Position numbers and translations under genes: made by a program. This document shows positions 1 through 6,567 of a stretch of DNA of 64,000 nt, piece after piece. Each line of letters begins with the position of its first letter. Positions within the stretch are counted from its first letter, which is position 1. Location of the stretch: contig DXAK01000008.1 in the NCBI GenBank assembly GCA_019117065.1, positions 124,001 to 188,000 on the forward strand. Direction: 5' to 3'. The notes beneath the pieces are model-generated. The model saw nothing but the letters and a program-made list of their open reading frames with translations, did not search any database and had not been told where the DNA came from. Source of the DNA: Candidatus Mediterraneibacter pullicola. Its GTDB lineage: Bacteria > Bacillota > Clostridia > Lachnospirales > Lachnospiraceae.

Positions 1-260
1 ACTTCCATAATCATCTCATTCACATGGCTGATCGTCATTTCCCCCTGATGGTTCATTACCTTCTGTGCGGAGAGCAGGACTCGCAGGCCTGCGGAAGACA
101 GGTATTCAAGTTTTTCGAAGTCCATGTTTAGTTCCGTGATCCCGCTCAGGGACGACTTGAGCTCCGCGTCAAGCTGCGGCGCCGTCGTGGTGTCCAGACG
201 TCCTTCCAGCGCGATGTTTAATGTTGATCCGCTCGTTTTCTTCTCGATGTTCATTGTCAT
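1..260 (-). CDS. STAS-domain anti-sigma-factor antagonist (partial, 3' end outside window)
   Basis: The visible 86 residues form the first two thirds of a SpoIIAA/RsbV-type STAS domain: an early GRLDTTTAP strand-turn followed by EYLSSAGLRVLL. That second motif carries the conserved serine that is phosphorylated in this family. Start: ATG at 258-260 behind AAAGGAG; a second ATG two codons later is also possible. The gene lies 52 bp behind the sensor phosphatase/kinase and is presumably its substrate. In known systems the unphosphorylated STAS protein binds an RsbW-like HATPase and releases that protein's partner. Here one HATPase is in the upstream phosphatase protein and another, degenerate one is on the symporter. 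The C-terminus is cut by the window edge. Confidence 0.85.
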   Translation of the reverse strand, partial: MTMNIEKKTSGSTLNIALEGRLDTTTAPQLDAELKSSLSGITELNMDFEKLEYLSSAGLRVLLSAQKVMNHQGEMTISHVNEMIME

Positions 261-312
261 GTTCTCCTTTTATTAAAATGTGATTGTCACTGTATTCGCA
301 CTTCCATCATAA

Positions 313-3150
313 TCATAACTGTTTGTCTTCGTCTTTGCAAGGGCAAGCATCATACTCCTTGGCCAGTGTCAGGATATTCCGATTTTCCCGGTATTCGTAT
401 CCGATGCTGTCCATGAATTTTTTCACCATAAAGAACCCAAGACCGCCGATCTCCCGCTCCTTAGCCGAGAGGGTGATGTCGGGGTCGGGTTTTGCCGTGG
501 GGTCGTAGGGACGCCCGTCGTCGGTAAAGACGAGCATGATCCTGCCGTCACGGACATCGCACTCGGCCTCCGCCTCGGAGGCTCCGCTGTAGCTAAGGAT
601 ATTTGAAAACACCTCGTCCACCACGACGTTCATCTTTATGATAATCTTCGGCGGGATGCCCGCTTCCTCCAGCGTGCGCTCCACGAATCCGCTCACTTTC
701 TCTATGCTGTCTTTGGTGGGCGTAAGCCGGATGGAATTTTTCGGCAGGAGCTTCAGATGGAGCATGGTAATATCATCGAACTGAGGCGCGTCGCCCACGA
801 ACCGGTCCACATCCTCCCTGACTGCCCGGCAGATCTCCTCTGCACGGACATCCCCCAGAGTGTTCAGTGTGCCCAGCAGCCTGTCGTCTCCGTAGAGCTC
901 ATTATCTGTGTCGGTCGCCTCGGTCACACCATCCGTATACAGAAAGATCTCATCTCCCGGATAGAGTTTCAGTTCCCCGCTCTTGTACTGTGTCTCCTCC
1001 AAGCCCGCAAGGACAAAGCCCGGATGGGACTTGAAATACTCGAACCTGCCGCCCCCGCGGCGGACAATGGGAGGATTGTGCCCCGCATTGACAAACGTGA
1101 CTGTATGCGTGGTAAAGCTTAAGATCCCCATCCAGCAGGTCACAAACATCTCCGCGTCGTTTTCCTCGCACAGAGCGCGGTTTGCCTTTGTCAAGATCTT
1201 GGCGGTGTCCGTCTCGTTATCTGCATAGCTCTTGATCAGCGTCTTTGCGTTCATCATGAACATCGCCGCCGTGATCCCTTTTCCCGAGACGTCCGCAATG
1301 AGGAATGCAAGGCGGTTCTCATCCAGAAGATAAAAATCATAAAAATCTCCTCCCACCTCTTTTGCCGTATCCATCATCGCGAATATATCAAAATCAGTGC
1401 GGTCCGGATAAGGCGGGAACACGCCGGGCAGGGTGGACGACTGGATGATCTTCGCCATCTCAAGTTCCTTGTCGATCCGCGCCGCCGCCTCAGCGATATA
1501 ACCTTTCAGCGTGACCACCGTGGAGTTGATGTCATCGGACAGGGAGACAAACTCCTCGTTGGTGCGCACGTTCACTGACACGTTAAGATTGCCTCCCGTG
1601 ATCTCACTTAAGGAGCGATTGATCTTGTGGATGTTCTCCACCACCAGCTTCTTGATCAGGAAGTACACGAGGATAAAGAGCACCGCGAATATGATGATCT
1701 CCATGAACACTGTCACACAGACCGACAGGTCCCGCGAGAACATTACTTCGCTCACCGGCTCTACGGCGACAATATAATACCCCTCCGTCTCCGTGTAGAT
1801 ACAGTAGCTTTCCTCCCCGTAGACCGTGCTCTCGAACCGCTCATTTTCGGGCATGGCTGCCGTGTCGATCCAGATGCCCGTCGCGTCGAGGTTTTTCCCC
1901 TCATTGCCATGGGGGTCACTGACGATGGTCCAGTCCTCCGCGGCGATGATCATATAGCCGTTCTCTCCCACATGGCGGTTTCTTGTCACGCCAATAACCT
2001 GTGAGTCAATATCCTTGCGGAAGCGCTCCGCATTGTAGCCCACCTGAACAAATCCGCCGTCCGCAAGCGCTACCCCGGCATATTTCATGTAAGTGGCATC
2101 GTCCGCCGAGACACGCCGGTAATTCTGAACAAACGCTTCCTCTCCCTCTAAAAGCACAAGAAAATCCGCTGACTGCTGCCCGGAAGTCATATCGAACATA
2201 TCGTACTTGGGATTCGTCGTGTATACAATGATCCCGTCCTCATCAATCACATTGATCTCGGAGAAATCATTTCCCGGCTTCGTGAGGAGTTCCTCCAGCA
2301 GACTGTTATCTACCGTCTCCGCGGCGTTGATATCCGCCGCGACACCCCGGGTCAGCTCCAGCAGGTTCTCGTCGGACGCATCCTCGATATCTGCTTTCAC
2401 GTCCTCGATATTCAGCATTAGGAGCTGCTCACTGTTGCTGATAGAAAATCTTGTCTGGAGGATATAGGTAAAGACGCTTGTCATACAGAAAGCGACAAGC
2501 ACGACAAGAAACAGCCACCTTGAAAATGACTGGGAAAGTTTTTTATGTTCCTTCGCCATACGCAGTTTTTCCTTTCCGAGCATAGACACCACCAGGGCGG
2601 ACAGCATGACGGAAACCGCGCAGACAGACACCATGGGGACGGAACAGGTCTTCACATAGCCAAATGCCCTCTGCACGTCGTCCATATTCGTAAAGAATAC
2701 ACCAAGCATATGCAGGACACCCATCACGAGCCCGGCGGCAAAACCATAATGCCACGCCGTTTTTTTGTCATCGAACATCCACCGGCGCAGCGCCGCCCCG
2801 AGAAGCCCTGCCGCTGCCACGGATACAGCCTCCGCAAGCCTCGTGTATGTGTCCGCGCCCCAGAGTACGGCAAACCATCTCCCCACGCCCCCGATCACTC
2901 CTGCCAAGACTCCTGCTGGAGAGCCGAAGATCAGCCCTGCACAGAGGGGAGCGATATCCCCTATGCTCATGACATTCCCGTCTGCAGCAATGGTGAGCTT
3001 AGATGCGGAAACCGCCAGCGCTCCGAACACAAAGCCGTACAGAATCTGTTTTTTCCACTCGGCCGCCCCGCCAAACACCGTCCTCTTATGCAGCAGATAA
3101 AGGACTGCCGAAGCAAGAACCGGGCACAGGGCAGCAATTATAAGTCTCAT
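313..3150 (-). CDS. Membrane sensor protein with SpoIIE-type PP2C phosphatase and RsbW-type kinase domains
   Basis: A 945-residue protein. Residues ~1-200 are a multi-TM segment resembling the LytS 5TM domain (GDIAPLCAGLIFGSPAGV region). A TM near 215 leads to a ~270-residue extracellular dCache-like sensor, then a TM near 515 and a HAMP-like linker. A PP2C/SpoIIE domain follows, with metal-binding motifs GGDFYDFY, ADVSGKG and FDDITM. The C-terminal ~130 residues are an RsbW-like HATPase with an intact N-box (DEVFSN), G1 box (DDGRPYDP) and glycine-rich lid (GGLGFFMVKK). Having phosphatase and kinase in one chain resembles HsbR-type partner switchers. Start: ATG at 3148-3150 after AAGGAAC. A longer open frame would overlap the symporter gene and encodes non-conserved sequence. 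The upstream symporter gene ends 5 bp before this start, so the two are almost certainly one operon. Confidence 0.9.
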   Translation of the reverse strand: MRLIIAALCPVLASAVLYLLHKRTVFGGAAEWKKQILYGFVFGALAVSASKLTIAADGNVMSIGDIAPLCAGLIFGSPAGVLAGVIGGVGRWFAVLWGADTYTRLAEAVSVAAAGLLGAALRRWMFDDKKTAWHYGFAAGLVMGVLHMLGVFFTNMDDVQRAFGYVKTCSVPMVSVCAVSVMLSALVVSMLGKEKLRMAKEHKKLSQSFSRWLFLVVLVAFCMTSVFTYILQTRFSISNSEQLLMLNIEDVKADIEDASDENLLELTRGVAADINAAETVDNSLLEELLTKPGNDFSEINVIDEDGIIVYTTNPKYDMFDMTSGQQSADFLVLLEGEEAFVQNYRRVSADDATYMKYAGVALADGGFVQVGYNAERFRKDIDSQVIGVTRNRHVGENGYMIIAAEDWTIVSDPHGNEGKNLDATGIWIDTAAMPENERFESTVYGEESYCIYTETEGYYIVAVEPVSEVMFSRDLSVCVTVFMEIIIFAVLFILVYFLIKKLVVENIHKINRSLSEITGGNLNVSVNVRTNEEFVSLSDDINSTVVTLKGYIAEAAARIDKELEMAKIIQSSTLPGVFPPYPDRTDFDIFAMMDTAKEVGGDFYDFYLLDENRLAFLIADVSGKGITAAMFMMNAKTLIKSYADNETDTAKILTKANRALCEENDAEMFVTCWMGILSFTTHTVTFVNAGHNPPIVRRGGGRFEYFKSHPGFVLAGLEETQYKSGELKLYPGDEIFLYTDGVTEATDTDNELYGDDRLLGTLNTLGDVRAEEICRAVREDVDRFVGDAPQFDDITMLHLKLLPKNSIRLTPTKDSIEKVSGFVERTLEEAGIPPKIIIKMNVVVDEVFSNILSYSGASEAEAECDVRDGRIMLVFTDDGRPYDPTAKPDPDITLSAKEREIGGLGFFMVKKFMDSIGYEYRENRNILTLAKEYDACPCKDEDKQL

Positions 3151-3155
3151 ATCAG

Positions 3156-4007
3156 TCACAGTTCCTTTCTCAAAAGTTCCATATCCAAAAGTCCCAGCTT
3201 CCGCGAGACAAGAGCCAGCTCCGACTGCAGGCAGGAAAGTCCGCAGGATGTCATGAAAAAGTCGAGGATCACGTTCGCCGCTATCGCCAGAGCGATCGCC
3301 TCTTCTGGAAGGCCAAGCTGCGCTAACAGTACCGTGTAACAGGGGATGTAACCTCCCGGCACAGGCACAGCCGCCACCGCCAGTATACCCGTGATAAGCA
3401 CTGCCGTCACGGTCCATGGAAGCGTGACCGCCACCTTGTAGTTCTCCGCCAGTCCCAGCGCCATCATAAGAAATCCCATGGCGCCTCCTGTCTTAAATAC
3501 CACCTGCCCCAGCGGCACACCGAATCCGGTGATCTTCGATGAGATCCCGAGACGTTTCTCACAGGTCTCTAAATTCGTGGACAGGGCAGCCGACGAGGAA
3601 GCGGTGGTCAGTCCGATCAGATAGGTGGGAAGGAGCTTTCTAAGCAGCAGCGGAAAGGATACTCGAAGCTTCACGGATGCCGCAAGCGCATAGAGGAGCG
3701 GCCATACGACACATACCGCCATACACAACAGGATTCCTTTTACAACGCCGCCGATGCCATCTAGTATGTCCGTGATGATCAAAGAGAACAGGCTGACGAA
3801 CACGAAGAGGGGGATCCCCTTCCCGAAGATCTCCATCATAAACTGCACTACGCTGTTTGCCTGTTCCGTAAACTCCGTGACAGCGGACGCGCGCTCTCCC
3901 AGCATCAGGAGCACAAGCCCGATGCACACTCCCATAAAGATAAGCTGGAGGGTATTCCCGTCCAAAAGCGGAGAGATCATATTCTGAGGAATGACTTCCA
4001 TCAGCAT
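3156..4007 (-). CDS. Dicarboxylate/amino acid:cation symporter, C-terminal part (split from upstream half by in-frame TAA)
   Basis: A 283-residue multi-TM protein matching the C-terminal two thirds of DAACS (GltP/DctA-type) symporters. The serine-rich re-entrant loop TTASSSAALSTNL corresponds to hairpin HP1, and the VPVPGGYIP region to HP2. It has no plausible N-terminal TM segments of its own: these sit in the upstream reading frame, which is the same frame and separated by one TAA codon (4011-4013) and one AAT codon. Ribosome binding for a separate start is weak (GGGA about nine bases upstream). It may be translated by reinitiation, by readthrough, or not at all if the stop is a disabling mutation. 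Substrate unknown; acidic amino acids or dicarboxylates are usual for the family. Confidence 0.8.
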   Translation of the reverse strand: MLMEVIPQNMISPLLDGNTLQLIFMGVCIGLVLLMLGERASAVTEFTEQANSVVQFMMEIFGKGIPLFVFVSLFSLIITDILDGIGGVVKGILLCMAVCVVWPLLYALAASVKLRVSFPLLLRKLLPTYLIGLTTASSSAALSTNLETCEKRLGISSKITGFGVPLGQVVFKTGGAMGFLMMALGLAENYKVAVTLPWTVTAVLITGILAVAAVPVPGGYIPCYTVLLAQLGLPEEAIALAIAANVILDFFMTSCGLSCLQSELALVSRKLGLLDMELLRKEL

Positions 4008-4013
4008 ATTTTA
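4008..4013 (-). other. In-frame TAA stop dividing one symporter reading frame
   Basis: On the minus strand the codons run GGA ATC TAA AAT ATG. Both halves of the transporter are in the same frame, and family proteins are continuous here. A tyrosine or tryptophan-like residue would be usual at this place, so one base change from TAT/TAC to TAA would explain the stop. The site may be a true nonsense mutation, a readthrough site, a stop-restart junction, or a sequencing error. Confidence 0.7.
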
Positions 4014-4775
4014 GATTCCCAAGACGGCATTTCCGCCCTCCGCCTCCGTCCCGCTTCCGGGATGGAAGAACCAGACCGTGACGAGCGCGGTCACAGCCGT
4101 GACCACGTAGATCGCCCCGATAAATCTAAGAACGATGGTCCTGCCGATCTTCCCCAGCATACCTACGTCCCCGATATTGACGATCCCCCAGCACACGCTC
4201 AGGAAAACCATGGGGCCTGCCAGCGTCTGCAGGATTCCCATCATCGCCGTAAACAGCGGATCCACAAAAGCGCTGATACCCTCCCTCGCCTCCTGAGGAA
4301 GGGAGCGGCAGGCAAACCCTGCTACAACTGCCAGCGCTATGGCTAAAATAATTTGTGAGAGCGTTCCGAACCGGTTCTCCTTCGGCGGATACACGGACAT
4401 TCGGTTCTCTCCGTCTTTGTAAGACGCCACCAGACAAAGCCCTGCCCGCGCCAGCAGGTTCGAGTACAACCATTCGCTCTCCTCCCCCTCCTCTGTGTCC
4501 ACAGGGTCGACCCTGCGGCCCCGCGCGCAGAGATGAAGGTACGGTCTTCCCAGCCGCGTGCCGCACCGGAAAATGAAATCCGTGTCCCCGGGAAGATTTG
4601 AGTACCACATCATCAGGATTTCTTCCGCCGCCAGCCTCAGGCGCAGGATATCCCTCCTGTCCGCTCCCGTCTGCGCGAGCGTCTCCTCCATAAGCTCGGC
4701 GGCTCTGTCGATCCCCGCCGGGCTAAGTTTGATCTGTTCAGTCTTTTTCTTCAGTTTTTTCCCTCTTGTCATCAT
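4011..4775 (-). CDS. Degenerate RsbW-like HATPase domain fused to N-terminal part of a DAACS symporter
   Basis: Residues ~15-130 align with an RsbW-type anti-sigma kinase fold (AAEEILMMWYSN helix, then a GLCLVASYKDGENRMSV end segment). The N-box asparagine is not in register (E-x3-M instead of E-x3-N), and the G1 DxGxP motif and glycine-rich lid are not seen, so catalysis is doubtful. Residues ~140-254 hold the first TM helices of a DAACS symporter, ending in GGNAVLGI directly before TAA. The next frame continues in phase with MLMEVIPQNMISPLLDGN, a family-typical continuation. Start chosen at the ATG ending at 4775, nine bases after AGGAAG; an ATG at 4781 is closer to the site. This is probably the first gene of the partner-switch operon. 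Confidence 0.75.
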   Translation of the reverse strand: MMTRGKKLKKKTEQIKLSPAGIDRAAELMEETLAQTGADRRDILRLRLAAEEILMMWYSNLPGDTDFIFRCGTRLGRPYLHLCARGRRVDPVDTEEGEESEWLYSNLLARAGLCLVASYKDGENRMSVYPPKENRFGTLSQIILAIALAVVAGFACRSLPQEAREGISAFVDPLFTAMMGILQTLAGPMVFLSVCWGIVNIGDVGMLGKIGRTIVLRFIGAIYVVTAVTALVTVWFFHPGSGTEAEGGNAVLGI

Positions 4776-4826
4776 GTGCATATACTTCCTGTTTTTATTT
4801 TATCGATTCCCGCAAAATCACCCGCC

Positions 4827-5645
4827 TTACGAGCCCTGTGAACCAAGCCAGTCCACGAAATCCTCTGTGCTCAGCGTAATTTCGATCTCCCCTTTGCTTC
4901 CATCGAAGGTAAGAAATTCCGTCAGCCCGTAATCCGTACCGCCCTCACACCAGTCGTAAGTGTATCCGAGACGGGTCCACGGATATTCCCCATCAAAATA
5001 GGAGTTAATGATATTCTGATCGAACCACTCCTTGTACTCCGGGTCTGTCACCGCCTCATAGTCATTTATCATATCTGCCGTGACATCCGTCACATAAGCC
5101 GGACGGATCAGATACTCCGGCTCTATCCAGAAGGCGGTGAACTGGCTGTAGTCTCCGTCCGCGGGCACTCCCAGAAGCTGGGAGAACCGAAGCTTCCAGT
5201 CCTCAACGCCGGAACTGTTCGCTAAGAACCACTGCTGCATCTCGCCTAGAGAGGTTACCCAAATTTCCCCTTGCTCCGCGCTGATGGAATTTCCCGGTGA
5301 ACAGTCCTCCTCGTAATCATTCCACGTGACGACCAGAACCCGTTCCCCCGCGTCGTCCCATATGACACGGTCATCCTCCTTTGTAAGCGAGACGAGAGCT
5401 TCAATCTCATCATTCTCACTGAACACTGCATCCTCCACCGCGGCGTCCCACAGTTCTTCTGTTGTCCGCGTCTCCTCCGTCACCTGCGTCTCTTCGCGGG
5501 CAGGAGTTTCATCCAACAGAGACTTTGATTTCCCCGCACCCCACGTGCCGCAGGAGGATAGTAGCGTCAGCACGCACAGTGGCAGAAGTGCCGTCCCTAT
5601 ATGCCTTTTTTTCTTATCATTCTTCTTACCACAAATGTTCCTCAT
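4827..5645 (-). CDS. Lipoprotein of unknown function
   Basis: A 272-residue protein with a basic N-terminus (KKNDKKKRH), one hydrophobic segment and a lipobox LLSSC near residue 34, so it should be anchored outside the membrane. A Glu/Thr-rich linker follows (ETQVTEETRTTEE), then a ~180-residue acidic globular part rich in Trp and Tyr (WNDYEEDCSPGNS, GYTYDWCEGGTDYG). The two cysteines in the globular part could form a disulfide. I do not recognise a family. Start: ATG ending at 5645 behind GAAAGGAAAAC; a longer frame adds 24 residues without a ribosome site. It lies between the LytTR regulator and the symporter operon, with a terminator upstream, so it is probably transcribed on its own. Confidence 0.75.
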   Translation of the reverse strand: MRNICGKKNDKKKRHIGTALLPLCVLTLLSSCGTWGAGKSKSLLDETPAREETQVTEETRTTEELWDAAVEDAVFSENDEIEALVSLTKEDDRVIWDDAGERVLVVTWNDYEEDCSPGNSISAEQGEIWVTSLGEMQQWFLANSSGVEDWKLRFSQLLGVPADGDYSQFTAFWIEPEYLIRPAYVTDVTADMINDYEAVTDPEYKEWFDQNIINSYFDGEYPWTRLGYTYDWCEGGTDYGLTEFLTFDGSKGEIEITLSTEDFVDWLGSQGS

Positions 5646-5719
5646 TTCCGTTTTCCTTTCCGTCAGTAAGCCGCGGTAATAAAAGCCGCTTAATAGATAG
5701 ATAATACAGGATAACACGC

Positions 5720-5752
5720 AAAAAAGCGGCTTTTCTGCGCGAGATGCCGCTT
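5720..5752 (-). terminator. Intrinsic terminator behind the LytTR regulator
   Basis: On the minus strand AAGCGGC (5752-5746) pairs with GCCGCTT (5730-5724) and runs into six T residues (plus-strand A run 5720-5725). It lies about 70 bp past the stop codon of the response regulator. The same stretch contains an imperfect ~21-bp tandem repeat (GCGGCTTTTCTGCGCGAGA and a close copy). Confidence 0.75.
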
Positions 5753-5821
5753 TTCCTGCGTGAGACGCCGTTCTGATATTTTCCCCTGAACAAAGCGCCG
5801 GACAAAGCCCTGAACAGAATG

Positions 5822-6538
5822 TCAGAAAATATACTCCATATATGCTTTTTTAAGCTCCGGGTACGCCCGCCGGGAGACAGGAATACTCCTGCCGTTCTCC
5901 ATCAGAAGCTCCGATTTCGTCAACCCGTTCACATACCCCATATTCACGATGTACGCCCTGTGAGGGAAGAAAAAGTCCGGATACTTCATCAGTTCTTCCT
6001 TAAGAGAGGACAGGGTCATTGACGTCTCTATCTCCGTTCCGTCCGAAAGGGTGCAGACACGGACATGGTTGAAACTCTCCACCTCAACAATCTCCCTGAC
6101 ATGTACCTTCCGTGTGCCGTATCTTGTCTTTAAGAAGAGTACCGGCTGATCCTTCGGTTCTAGCTTCCCGACACAGTATCCCATCTCACGGTCAAATTCC
6201 TCCTTTGTGACGGGTTTGACCAGATATCCAGATGCCCGCACCTCGAACGCCTCCACCGCATACTCCCTCGTCACGGTCAGGAACAGGATCTCCCCCGTTT
6301 CTCCTCTCCCGCGTATCTTGCGGGCAAGCTCGATACCGTCTATCTGCGGCATAAGGATATCGAGAAGATAGATGTCGTATCCCCCACGCTGTTCAATCGC
6401 CTTTAATACCTCCTCCCCGGAAGAAAACACTTCTGTCTCTCCCCGCAGCTTCGGATGTTCCTTCAAAAAAAGTGTGGCGTATTCCTGTAATTTTTTTCTC
6501 TCCATTCTCTTGTCGTCACAAATGCAGATCCGTATCAA
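5822..6538 (-). CDS. LytTR-family response regulator (AgrA/VirR-like)
   Basis: A 238-residue protein. The N-terminal receiver domain (about 1-120) has the acidic pair DD near residues 8-9, the phospho-acceptor Asp in DIYLLDILMPQIDGIEL and the conserved Lys in YLVKPV. The C-terminal LytTR DNA-binding domain (about 135-238) has the characteristic FFFPHRAYIVNMGYV segment. It is encoded 29 bp after its histidine kinase and presumably forms a two-component system with it. LytTR regulators usually bind two direct repeats of about nine bases; no convincing pair was found in the nearby intergenic regions. Target genes unknown. Confidence 0.93.
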   Translation of the reverse strand: MIRICICDDKRMERKKLQEYATLFLKEHPKLRGETEVFSSGEEVLKAIEQRGGYDIYLLDILMPQIDGIELARKIRGRGETGEILFLTVTREYAVEAFEVRASGYLVKPVTKEEFDREMGYCVGKLEPKDQPVLFLKTRYGTRKVHVREIVEVESFNHVRVCTLSDGTEIETSMTLSSLKEELMKYPDFFFPHRAYIVNMGYVNGLTKSELLMENGRSIPVSRRAYPELKKAYMEYIF

Positions 6539-6567
6539 AATATATGCCTCCTTGCACTTTCCGTTTT

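Noticed and set aside
3640..3927. Antisense or shifted open frames over the symporter, phosphatase and many other genes
   Set aside because: They have no ribosome sites and biased Arg/Pro/Ser-rich composition, and they lie over genes with clear motifs; they are by-products of GC-rich codons.
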